DNA of 64,000 nt from an uncultured Treponema sp. (GTDB lineage Bacteria; Spirochaetota; Spirochaetia; Treponematales; Treponemataceae), in the NCBI GenBank assembly GCA_949300145.1, contig CASGDA010000004.1, positions 62,001 through 126,000 on the forward strand, given 5' to 3'. The position numbers were made by a program, and so were the translations under genes. This document shows positions 54,151 through 62,444 of this stretch, one piece after another. The notes under the pieces were generated by a model. The model ran no database searches. It saw only the letters and a program-made list of their open reading frames with translations, and had not been told where the DNA came from. Position 1 is the stretch's first letter; every line of letters starts with the position of its first letter.

Positions 54151-55239
54151 ATGGAAAAGCACACAAAAATTATATTGCTTTTAACTGTAATAATTATTAT
54201 TGCCGGAACAGTTTCTGCGGCCGCTATTATTTTTGCTGCCGGACCTGATTCCAGTTTTAGGGGGAATAAAATGGCAGAGATTGCAAAAGAGGTGATTGCC
54301 GGTGCCGGCGACGGAATGTACGCTGTTATGGAAACAGACAAGGGGCTCATTGTTTTAAGGTTATTCTATGAAGAAACCCCGTTGACTGTTTGTAATTTCG
54401 CGGGTCTTGCAGAAGGAACTCTTGACGCCGCACGCGGGGAACCTTTTTACGACGGTTTGACTTTTCATAGAGTTATAGAAAACTTTATGATACAAGGCGG
54501 GGATCCTCTTGGAAACGGAACCGGCGGACCCGGGTACAGTTTCCCGGATGAAATTGTCAGCTCTCTGCGCCATGACGGTCCCGGAGTGCTTTCGATGGCA
54601 AACGCCGGACCGGGAACAAACGGCAGCCAGTTTTTTATAACTCATGTTGAGACTCCCTGGCTTGACGGGAAACATACTGTTTTCGGAGAAGTTATCCATG
54701 GTATGGATACCGTCAATAAAATTAAAAATGGGGATAGGATTCTTTCAGTTAAAATTGAACGCCGGGGGGATTCGGCCAAGGCTTTTACCTGTTCACAATC
54801 TGATTTTGATGAATATCTTGCAAAAGCAGCTGAAAATGAACAAAAACGTAAGGAAAAAGAGAACCAGGAAACCTACAATCTTATCCGGGAGCAATGGCCG
54901 TCTGCTGTCCAGGCAAAAAACGGAGTATTTTTCACGATTCTTAAAGAAGGCGAAGGTTCTGTGCCAAAACACGGGCAGACAATGACGATAAAATACAAGG
55001 GATATTTGCTTAACGGCCAGGTTTTTGATGATTCGGATATGCACAAACCGCTTGAAATGCAGGTCGGCAATGCCCGCCTTATTCCCGGGTTTTACAGTCA
55101 GGTTATAGAGATGAAAAAAGGGGAAAAACGTACCATTGTGATTCCCCCGGAACTGGGTTATGGCGCAGGCGGAATTCCGGGAGTTATCCCCGGAAATTCC
55201 TTTTTGGTTTTTGATTTGGAAATCCTGAATATCCGGTGA
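54151..55239 (+). CDS. Membrane-anchored cyclophilin-FKBP fusion peptidyl-prolyl isomerase
   Basis: This 362-residue protein has an N-terminal membrane helix (about 5-28), a cyclophilin domain (about 50-215) and an FKBP domain (about 270-362). Cyclophilin motifs are '[20 protein letters not shown]' and '[22 protein letters not shown]'. FKBP motifs are '[12 protein letters not shown]', '[20 protein letters not shown]' and '[19 protein letters not shown]'. A charged helix links them. Both domains keep active-site aromatic residues, so two independent prolyl isomerases may act in tandem in the periplasm. GGAG precedes the ATG. A terminator follows. Confidence 0.92.
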   Translation: MEKHTKIILLLTVIIIIAGTVSAAAIIFAAGPDSSFRGNKMAEIAKEVIAGAGDGMYAVMETDKGLIVLRLFYEETPLTVCNFAGLAEGTLDAARGEPFYDGLTFHRVIENFMIQGGDPLGNGTGGPGYSFPDEIVSSLRHDGPGVLSMANAGPGTNGSQFFITHVETPWLDGKHTVFGEVIHGMDTVNKIKNGDRILSVKIERRGDSAKAFTCSQSDFDEYLAKAAENEQKRKEKENQETYNLIREQWPSAVQAKNGVFFTILKEGEGSVPKHGQTMTIKYKGYLLNGQVFDDSDMHKPLEMQVGNARLIPGFYSQVIEMKKGEKRTIVIPPELGYGAGGIPGVIPGNSFLVFDLEILNIR

Positions 55240-55278
55240 TTTGTAATAAGAAAACCAACCGCTGTCTGTAAAATTTTT

Positions 55279-55310
55279 AAGGGCTGCCTTGAATGGCAGC
55301 CCTTTGTTTT
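55279..55310 (+). terminator. Intrinsic terminator after the cyclophilin-FKBP gene
   Basis: A 10-base-pair stem AAGGGCTGCC/GGCAGCCCTT with a 6-base loop is followed by TGTTTT. It lies between convergent genes and may also slow the leftward transcript from add. Confidence 0.8.
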
Positions 55311-55319
55311 GGAAACCGG

Positions 55320-56363
55320 TTAAAACCCTGCGGTTGAAACGGCTTTTTCCAATTCTTCAAGGTAAAGGTTTTTTTCTTTTTCCGGAAGGAAAGAAAGACG
55401 GAATCCGTTCGCTATTAAATCCAGAATTTCTTTTATGCTGAAATTTATTTTTGAATACAGAATCCAATATTCATTCAAAAGAGTCGTAAAGAAAAAAGTG
55501 GGATCATCTGTAGCTATGGTGACGGGAATTCCAGCCTCATAAAAAGCTTTTACAGGATGGTCTTCGGCTGAAGAAACCAGTTTTTTTGTGAAAGTGTTAC
55601 TGCTGACGCAAATTTCAAGAGGTATCCTGTGTTCACTGAGATATTCCATCAGTTTTGGATCCCGGATTGAAGAGATTCCGTGCCCTATTCTCTCGGCTTT
55701 CAGCAATTTCACTGTATCCCAGACAGATTCCGGGCCGACGTCCTCTCCGGCATGGGCAACCGCATGAAGTCCTTTTTCCCTGGCCCGTTCAAACAGACGG
55801 ACAAAATCTTTCGCGGGTCCTGAAGCTTCCGTTCCTCCCAGTCCTATCCCGAGGAAATAGTCATTCTTATAACTTGAAACCAAATCAAAGTTATTTTCAG
55901 CGTTTTCTCTTCCGAAGGTTCTGGAAACGTCAAATAAAATCCTGAGTTTTCGCCCGGTTTCTTTTTCTATCTTTTCAATATTTCTGGAAAGGGATTCAGC
56001 TATCTTTTCAAAAGAAAATCCCTTTTTCAAAAAGGCAGAGGGGGAGAAAAACATTTCGCAGTAAACAATATTATTTTCTTCCAGATAATCTGAAATATCG
56101 GAGAACAAAAGGTCAAAATCGGAAACATCGGTGAAATATGACTGTACTTTCAAAAAAGACTGGATAAATCCATTTAAATCTGAAAAAGCGAAAAGCGAGG
56201 CTTCCTCTTCTTCCGGCATTTTAGCGTTAAAATTTTTTTCATAGAGCTTTTTTACTGTTTTAAGTGTGATTACCGCTTCACAATGAATATGCAGTTCAGC
56301 CTTCGGGACAAGCTTTATTTTATCAAAAAATTCTTTTTTAGACAGTTTTTGTGTTTCCGGCAT
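55320..56363 (-). CDS. add: Adenosine deaminase
   Basis: This 347-residue metal-dependent hydrolase of the amidohydrolase superfamily has 'PKAELHIHCEAV' (HxH zinc ligands), 'GLHAVAHAGEDVGPESVWD' (zinc His and catalytic Glu-Asp region), 'ERIGHGISS' and 'VTIATDDPTFF' (Asp pair). It converts adenosine to inosine for purine salvage. AGAGGA precedes ATG. It has its own promoter and lies downstream of pheT. Confidence 0.95.
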   Translation of the reverse strand: MPETQKLSKKEFFDKIKLVPKAELHIHCEAVITLKTVKKLYEKNFNAKMPEEEEASLFAFSDLNGFIQSFLKVQSYFTDVSDFDLLFSDISDYLEENNIVYCEMFFSPSAFLKKGFSFEKIAESLSRNIEKIEKETGRKLRILFDVSRTFGRENAENNFDLVSSYKNDYFLGIGLGGTEASGPAKDFVRLFERAREKGLHAVAHAGEDVGPESVWDTVKLLKAERIGHGISSIRDPKLMEYLSEHRIPLEICVSSNTFTKKLVSSAEDHPVKAFYEAGIPVTIATDDPTFFFTTLLNEYWILYSKINFSIKEILDLIANGFRLSFLPEKEKNLYLEELEKAVSTAGF

Positions 56364-56385
56364 AAAATCCTCTTGATATCTGAAC

Positions 56386-56414
56386 AGTATACATCATGAA
56401 GCTCAAAAAAACAA
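56386..56414 (-). promoter_or_regulatory. add promoter
   Basis: On the minus strand TTGTTT (56414-56409), a 17-base spacer and TATACT (56391-56386) precede the add ATG at 56363 by about 22 bases. Confidence 0.6.
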
Positions 56415-56481
56415 ATCAAAAAAATGTCCTTTGTAAAATTTTAATCCGCTTTTCCGGTTTTCATGGGTTATCCCGGCAATT

Positions 56482-58215
56482 TTATGCTAAAGACATCAAT
56501 GTTTCCAAATCAAGTTCTGCGGCGGAACAGGGGATACCTATGGCCCAGTTTTCCAGCACAGCCGGATGAAGTTCCCCGAAAATGCCTGTGCTTTTATCTT
56601 TTACGATAAGTTCCGCCTGGCGTCCGTGTATAAATCTGGGATCATCCGCTTCCTTTACACAATATTCAAGTCCAAGGTAATAAAGCAGGCTGGAAACCTG
56701 GCTTGCCAGCACATTGAAATTCGCCTCTGCGTCCGCAAGCAGGAACCCCAGCATCTGGCGGGTTCTTGTTCCGGTGTCTTCTTCGTCGCAGAGGAAGGCG
56801 GTTTTTCCGATTTCAAAAATTCTGTGGGGGTAAACCGCGTTTCCGGATGGAGCCTCCGCCGATAAAAGGCTGGGAAGAATCGAAGGCCTTACAAACTGGT
56901 AGTTTTCTGTCATTGGGTTTGAAATCTCGATGACTTTTTTCTCCAAAAGAGTTCCGGTGATATTCATCTTTTCAACGTAATCTTTCTTTGAACCGAGATA
57001 GTTGAAAATCATTTCCTGGTATCCGAGCCCCACCATAAGATTTTTTACTTTTCTGCTGAAAAGTGTTATGGGCGAAAGACGTCCGATTGTGAAATCACAG
57101 GGGTTTTCCGGCGGAAATTCCGTGATTCCCCGGCCAATCATAACGTCTTCGATAATGTCCACTTCATGAAGGAAGTCATTTCTGTAGGCAGGCGGATGAA
57201 TTGTTATTTTCCCCCCGGAAATTTCCGCTGAGATTCCCATCCGATTGAGGGCTTCCTTTATTTCCTCCGCTGATAACCCGGAACCAAGGAGTTTATTGGC
57301 GGCGGATATGGTCGTTTCCGTGTCTTTTTGGAAATAATACGGTGTCGTGATGTTTTTGCCGAACCCCGTTTCATAGGGATGCTCAACCTTTACAGGAAGG
57401 ATTGTATATCCGGCGTCCGCAAAGTCACAGGCGACTATATTTGTGGCAAGCAGAAGTGAAGGCATGTCAGTTCCTGTCATCTCCACCAGCAGATCCGAGT
57501 CCCCGACTTTGACCGCTCCCAGCGTGGCACTGTTGATGATAGGAGCCATTGACATAACTTCGCCGTTGTTATCGGTTAACAGAGGAAATTTCGGTGCGCC
57601 CGTTAGAATCCAGCCGTATTCTTTCCCTTTCGGATGCTCGGAAAGTATCTGCCGGCATGTCATCTCCTCTTCGCAGGCGAGAGGTACAAAGGATGTTTTA
57701 TCAGGATCCACTGCGGAATAATGAACCGGCCAGGTTATTTTGGCTGAACGGTACACGCCCATGGATATGGAACGTCTTTTCCGGCCGAAGTTCCAGCATA
57801 ATTTTTCCTGTGTCTGTATTATATCCAGCAGCATGGGTTCATCAATGGGTTTTCCTGAGATGACAAACGCTGTCATAAACGGGCGGATGTCTTTCAATTC
57901 AGGATCCACAGTTACAATACGGTTTCCGCAATCACAGGTTTTTTCTTTGGATGACATGAAGTGCGGATATTCCGGGCTTTTTCCGCCTTCATGAGTCCGC
58001 AGCTGTCTTGCCAGTCCGGCTGTGGACCAAAGATCAGGGCGGTTTGTGTCATTCAATTCTATTTTTATAATTCTTTCGTCTTCAGGAAGAGATGCGTCCG
58101 GCTTTTCGTCAAGTTCCGCCTTTGCGCAGACAAGTTTTTCTTCAAGAGTTTCATAATCCAACTTTTTTCCGAGGAGTGTGAAAAAAAGTTTTTCGTTTAC
58201 ATCTATCTTTGGCAT
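56482..58215 (-). CDS. pheT: Phenylalanyl-tRNA synthetase beta subunit (archaeal/eukaryal type)
   Basis: This 577-residue protein is shorter than the roughly 800-residue bacterial PheT and lacks the C-terminal ferredoxin-like anticodon domain. It has the B3/4 editing region ('FMTAFVISGKPI', 'KRRSISMGVYRSAKITWPVHY'), B5 ('HPPAYRNDFLHEVDIIEDVMI') and a core domain ending 'GIFGELHPAVLENWAIGIP'. These features are of the archaeal/eukaryal class, known in spirochetes. Forms an alpha2beta2 enzyme with PheS. CTGGAG precedes ATG. Follows pheS by 28 bases. Confidence 0.93.
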   Translation of the reverse strand: MPKIDVNEKLFFTLLGKKLDYETLEEKLVCAKAELDEKPDASLPEDERIIKIELNDTNRPDLWSTAGLARQLRTHEGGKSPEYPHFMSSKEKTCDCGNRIVTVDPELKDIRPFMTAFVISGKPIDEPMLLDIIQTQEKLCWNFGRKRRSISMGVYRSAKITWPVHYSAVDPDKTSFVPLACEEEMTCRQILSEHPKGKEYGWILTGAPKFPLLTDNNGEVMSMAPIINSATLGAVKVGDSDLLVEMTGTDMPSLLLATNIVACDFADAGYTILPVKVEHPYETGFGKNITTPYYFQKDTETTISAANKLLGSGLSAEEIKEALNRMGISAEISGGKITIHPPAYRNDFLHEVDIIEDVMIGRGITEFPPENPCDFTIGRLSPITLFSRKVKNLMVGLGYQEMIFNYLGSKKDYVEKMNITGTLLEKKVIEISNPMTENYQFVRPSILPSLLSAEAPSGNAVYPHRIFEIGKTAFLCDEEDTGTRTRQMLGFLLADAEANFNVLASQVSSLLYYLGLEYCVKEADDPRFIHGRQAELIVKDKSTGIFGELHPAVLENWAIGIPCSAAELDLETLMSLA

Positions 58216-58243
58216 TGTTTTCTCCAGTTATTCATTGCGTAAA

Positions 58244-59803
58244 TCAATATTTTGCACGGCGAAGACGGACACTCTCAATGTCTGTACTGAAAAGCTCCCT
58301 CAAATCGTTGAGACCCAGGGCCATAAGCGCCATCCTGTCTATCCCTATTCCCCAGGCAAGGACAGGTACATCAATTCCCATCGCACTTGTGACTTCCGGC
58401 CGGAAAATTCCCGAACCGCCGAGCTCAAACCAGCCCAACACCGGATGTTTTATGTGCACCTCGATGGAAGGCTCCGTGAATGGGAAATAACCGGGGACGT
58501 ATTTGACTTCCGTGGCTCCGGCGATTTCAACGGCAAACATCTTCAGGAATCCGAGCAATGTCCGGAGATTCACTTCATTTCCGAGGACAATTCCTTCCGT
58601 CTGGTAAAAGTCTGACAGATGGGTCGCGTCAACTTTGTCGTAACGGAAGCAACGGACTATACCGAAATATTTTCCGGGTATCTTCGGATTTGACGCCAAC
58701 TGATGTGCGGAAAGAACGGTTCCCTGGCTCCGGAGAATCAACCGCTTTGTGAATTCCCTGTCGAAAGTATAATTCCAGCCGCGGCTTCCGGATTTGCCTC
58801 CGTTTTCGTGGGTTAATGCCACCTGGGACAGAAACGGCTCGTCTATTTTTTTTGCCTTCTGCGGGTTCTTTACATAATATACGTCATGAATATCCCTGGC
58901 TGCATGGAACTGGGGCATAAAAAGTGCGTCCGAATTCCAGAATTCCGTTTCAACGAGGGGACCGTCAAATTCCTCAAACCCCAGGGAAGAGAGTTTGTCC
59001 TTAACGCTTTCCAGAAAGCTCACATAGGGATTTGTCCGTCCCTGTATGATTCTTGCAGGCGGTACAGCTATGTTGTAACTGCGGAAAACCCCGTTTTTCC
59101 ATGTTCCGTTTTTAAGCATCGGGGAGGTTAAAACCCCGATTTCTTCTCCGGTGATTCCTGCTTTATTCAACGCATCCTTTATTCCGGAAGCCTCCTCCGT
59201 GAGGGAGAAAACGACGGTATCCCTTTCCACAATCCTGAATGGGGAATCGGCGGATCCGCGTTTTTTTGCCAGGGTCTGCATGACCGCGTTTTCCGCATCC
59301 GAGAGGTTTTCTTTTTCCAGTGTTCCCGAGGGATTCTCCATGCATTTTTTCAGAAGGTTTTTTATTGTATCCAGCCGGGACGATTCCGGATATTTCACAA
59401 ATAAAGCTTTTTTTTCACTGTCCATCTGCAGGGCGCCTTCTTTTGAAAGCTGTCCGAAAGCGGATCCCACGTCTTTGTTTTCCAATGATAAAGCCGCGGC
59501 GATTTCCGGCAGGGATTTGGGCCCGGATTCTTTCAGGAAATCAAGAATACGTTCTTCCGGAGTCCCCGACCCAGCAAAAATCCGCCCGGTTTCCGTAATT
59601 TCAAAAAAAGTCCGGGTTTCTCGGCTTACTTCTTTCAGAAGGTTCTTCCCGCTCAGCCAGGAAAACGCCTGATTGGCGTGACCAGGTTTATAATCGAGCT
59701 CTTTCTCTAATTTTTCCGCAGTTAAATTCTCTCCCGGGTTGTATGTCCGCAAAAGACGGATTTCAAGAGGGTGCAGATTTTTTATTATTTGCGCTACATC
59801 CAT
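58244..59803 (-). CDS. pheS: Phenylalanyl-tRNA synthetase alpha subunit (archaeal/eukaryal type)
   Basis: This 519-residue class II subunit has N-terminal winged-helix-like repeats (about 1-170) of the archaeal/eukaryal type instead of the bacterial coiled coil. Motif 2 is near 'YFGIVRCFRYDKVDATHLSDFYQTEG' (split by a turn). Motif 3 is 'SAMGIDVPVLAWGIGIDRMAL'. It binds phenylalanine and ATP. AAGGAAG precedes ATG at 59803. A promoter with TTCACA-16-TATACT lies upstream. First gene of the pheS-pheT pair. Confidence 0.95.
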   Translation of the reverse strand: MDVAQIIKNLHPLEIRLLRTYNPGENLTAEKLEKELDYKPGHANQAFSWLSGKNLLKEVSRETRTFFEITETGRIFAGSGTPEERILDFLKESGPKSLPEIAAALSLENKDVGSAFGQLSKEGALQMDSEKKALFVKYPESSRLDTIKNLLKKCMENPSGTLEKENLSDAENAVMQTLAKKRGSADSPFRIVERDTVVFSLTEEASGIKDALNKAGITGEEIGVLTSPMLKNGTWKNGVFRSYNIAVPPARIIQGRTNPYVSFLESVKDKLSSLGFEEFDGPLVETEFWNSDALFMPQFHAARDIHDVYYVKNPQKAKKIDEPFLSQVALTHENGGKSGSRGWNYTFDREFTKRLILRSQGTVLSAHQLASNPKIPGKYFGIVRCFRYDKVDATHLSDFYQTEGIVLGNEVNLRTLLGFLKMFAVEIAGATEVKYVPGYFPFTEPSIEVHIKHPVLGWFELGGSGIFRPEVTSAMGIDVPVLAWGIGIDRMALMALGLNDLRELFSTDIESVRLRRAKY

Positions 59804-59823
59804 GACAAAACTTCCTTTCGTTT

Positions 59824-59851
59824 AGTATAACGTTTTTGAAAAAAATGTGAA
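59824..59851 (-). promoter_or_regulatory. pheST promoter
   Basis: On the minus strand TTCACA (59851-59846), a 16-base spacer and TATACT (59829-59824) precede the pheS ATG by about 20 bases. No T-box-like leader is present; the leader is too short. Confidence 0.6.
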
Positions 59852-59881
59852 GTACGGCTGATTAAGAATATTTTCCGAATT

Positions 59882-60571
59882 TCAAAAAACCGAGTAAGGA
59901 ATTATTTCCTTTATATTCAGAAGAATATTGACATCTGCAATAACCTGTCCCTGATCAGCGAAAAGCCGCGGTTCATCTTTGAGCTTTATCTCCCCCGTTA
60001 TTATTTTGGGCTTGTTTTTTTCTATTGCCCTGGCGTATTCCCTGACGGCTTGTTTAATTGCATTTGTATAAGCCTGGATGATTCCCGCTGTTTCGTCTTT
60101 TCTGTCTCCGTATCCCCGGCCTCCGCTTGTCTTGAAAACGATGGAACCCCAGTATAGAAAACTTTGTACGGTTGCTTCATCATGGATGAATTCCGCGCGG
60201 CCATAAAGCCTGGGGCCTTTATCCTGTATTTCCGACAGGGAAAAGGAAGGATTGTCCGGAGATATTTCTGCAACAGGTTCCAGCAGGAAATATTCAGAGA
60301 CATTGCGGGCTTTATCCGGTGGAGTATATTCAAACCGCCAGCCGAAAACCATTCCGGAAAGTATAAACAAGGCGGTATTTTCCAGAGCCTCATAAGGTGA
60401 ATATTTCTCGTTTCCGGGGACTTCTTCCGAATACACCCAGACGGTTGCGGAAGAGAATCTTGGAACCGGTGTCGCGTGCTGTGCGGCGAAGAAAGAATTC
60501 TGCCAAAGATTCAATATGAAAAATATGAAAAAAGAAATTCTGAAAGCGTTGCTATATAACCGGGATGTCAT
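59882..60571 (-). CDS. Exported protein, function unknown
   Basis: This 229-residue protein has a hydrophobic N-terminus (about 9-30), probably a signal peptide with cleavage near 'FAAQHA'. The mature protein is mixed alpha/beta. It has 'GRGYGDRKDETAGIIQAYT' and a final 'DVNILLNIKEIIPYSVF' but no recognised domain. It begins one base after the rhomboid gene stop, so it is likely co-transcribed with it. No strong ribosome binding site. Confidence 0.7.
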   Translation of the reverse strand: MTSRLYSNAFRISFFIFFILNLWQNSFFAAQHATPVPRFSSATVWVYSEEVPGNEKYSPYEALENTALFILSGMVFGWRFEYTPPDKARNVSEYFLLEPVAEISPDNPSFSLSEIQDKGPRLYGRAEFIHDEATVQSFLYWGSIVFKTSGGRGYGDRKDETAGIIQAYTNAIKQAVREYARAIEKNKPKIITGEIKLKDEPRLFADQGQVIADVNILLNIKEIIPYSVF

Positions 60572-60572
60572 T

Positions 60573-61202
60573 TTAACGCTTCGGAAACCAAATGTGTAAG
60601 GGATTGATTCCCAGCCGGACTACGGAATAAATCCATGCAACCGCAAACCCTGTCAAATGGGTGCCGTGGGCTATTCCTGCCTGGGATCCCGAAATCATAT
60701 ACACCGTCTCCAGAACCGCATAGCCTATGACCAGAAGCGGCGCAGGGATAGGGATTATTCCCCACAGAAAAATCACTGACCGCGGAAAAAGAACCGCATA
60801 CAGGAGTAACACTGCGAAAACCGCTCCTGAAGCGCCGAGCAAAAACACACGCCACATTCCTGTTGAAATATAAATCAGCAGGGAAATTATTCCGCATAAA
60901 GTTCCGGAAACAAGATAGGCGGAGAGGAATTCCCTAGAACCTATTTTGCGTTCCACCGCCATTCCGAAAAAAAACAATCCCAGCATATTTGAAAAAAGAT
61001 GCATGAAACCGTTGTGTACAAATTGATATGTGAAAACCTGCCAGTAAAATTTATTGTAAACGAATAACGCCGGGTTGAGGGAAAGATAAACTTTTCCCTG
61101 CGGGAAAATCTGCAGCCCCATGTAAACAAGTATATTTATGCCTATGAGAATTAAAGCCACGTTTCGAAAAGTGTATTTGAATGGTTTTGTGATGATACTC
61201 AT
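60573..61202 (-). CDS. Rhomboid family intramembrane serine protease
   Basis: This 209-residue protein has six predicted membrane helices. The catalytic Ser is in 'LLGASGAVFAVLL' (about residue 122) and the His in 'GTHLTGFAVAWIYS' (about 180), forming the rhomboid dyad. 'HNGFMHLFSNMLGLFFFG' supplies the usual oxyanion-region His and Asn. It cleaves membrane proteins within the bilayer; targets are unknown. It sits between the GGDEF cyclase (9-base gap) and an exported protein. Confidence 0.92.
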   Translation of the reverse strand: MSIITKPFKYTFRNVALILIGINILVYMGLQIFPQGKVYLSLNPALFVYNKFYWQVFTYQFVHNGFMHLFSNMLGLFFFGMAVERKIGSREFLSAYLVSGTLCGIISLLIYISTGMWRVFLLGASGAVFAVLLLYAVLFPRSVIFLWGIIPIPAPLLVIGYAVLETVYMISGSQAGIAHGTHLTGFAVAWIYSVVRLGINPLHIWFPKR

Positions 61203-61211
61203 GTTCTGAAA

Positions 61212-62267
61212 TCAAAGACCTCCGGAATTTGCAACGGTAACTCTGTTTCTTCCGTTTTCCTTGGATTGGTATAAAGCTTTGTCGGCCCTGTCAACCAGAA
61301 TTTTCGGGGAAAAGTCAATCTGCGGATTATATTGGGCAATGCCGCCGGAGATGGTTACGGTTAAATGTTGTTCTCCGTAAACGATATCCATGTTTTCTAT
61401 TGAAAAACGGATTCTTTCCGCTATTTTCTCAGCAGTACGGCTGTCCGTATCGCACAATAAGACAACGAATTCCTCTCCGCCGTATCTTGCCGCCAAATCC
61501 TGGATACGGGTATTCTGATGGATAACTTCGGCAACTTTCTGAAGAACCAGGTCACCACAGGCATGTCCGTAGGTATCGTTAAAGCGTTTGAAGAAATCAA
61601 TATCCAGCATCACGACGGATAGAGAAACCCCTTTGTTTTCGCACATTTCCAGTTTTTCCGCCAGAACGGTATAGAAAAAGTGTTTTAGCTTTAAATGAGT
61701 CATCATATCTGTTGTGCTCATTTCAAGAAGCATGGCATTGTTTATTGCTATTGCTGCCAGTGACGCTATCGCCGTCATATGTTCTTTGTCATAGTCTGAA
61801 TAAGGATTCTGGTTTATCTGTTGGCCCAAAACCAGAATGCCGTTTATCCTGCCTTTGACTTTAAGAGGCACAATCAGGGTCGGCTCTAAGGATAACAGGG
61901 CTTTTAAAGCTTTGTCTTTTTTCAGGCCGCTTTCATTTAACTGTTCGATGGTGAGACAGGAAGGATTTTTTGTTAGAAAGTGGATGAATGGATGATCTTC
62001 CTGGAAACTGTAATCTTCATCTTCTTTTATATCAAATCCGTAAAAATTATCCCCCATCTGGAAAGACGTCGCGTCAAAGTCCGTTTTTGTGAACATGGCT
62101 ACGCCGGTTGTCTGGAATTGTCCCATACAGATGTAAAGAAAAGCCTCTATCAGGGCCGAAAAATCCATAGTGGAATTCAAACTTTTGGAAATTTCAAGAA
62201 GCTGCTTTAGGTCGTAGATTTGTTTTTCAAAAAAGCTCTTCTCTTCAGAGACTTTCTTTTTGGACAT
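61212..62267 (-). CDS. GAF-GGDEF diguanylate cyclase
   Basis: This 351-residue cytoplasmic protein begins with a short helical lead and a GAF domain (about 20-175). A GGDEF domain (about 190-345) reads 'RYGGEEFVVLL', active-type. An I-site RIQD lies 5 residues before GGEEF, so product inhibition is expected. It makes c-di-GMP in response to a GAF ligand. GAGGAA precedes ATG. Two other c-di-GMP enzymes are in this window. Confidence 0.92.
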   Translation of the reverse strand: MSKKKVSEEKSFFEKQIYDLKQLLEISKSLNSTMDFSALIEAFLYICMGQFQTTGVAMFTKTDFDATSFQMGDNFYGFDIKEDEDYSFQEDHPFIHFLTKNPSCLTIEQLNESGLKKDKALKALLSLEPTLIVPLKVKGRINGILVLGQQINQNPYSDYDKEHMTAIASLAAIAINNAMLLEMSTTDMMTHLKLKHFFYTVLAEKLEMCENKGVSLSVVMLDIDFFKRFNDTYGHACGDLVLQKVAEVIHQNTRIQDLAARYGGEEFVVLLCDTDSRTAEKIAERIRFSIENMDIVYGEQHLTVTISGGIAQYNPQIDFSPKILVDRADKALYQSKENGRNRVTVANSGGL

Positions 62268-62444
62268 ATTTATTCCTCAAACAAATAGTTTAATATCCGG
62301 CTGCCATCTACTTATAAACCATGAATTTCTTTTAAAAATAAGTTTCTGCTGTATACTCCACCTGTTTTTAAAAAGACTGCAAATTTATGCTTTTTTATTT
62401 TTATACGCTATAAAATTTCCATTCCATAATATTCACAGCAAAAG

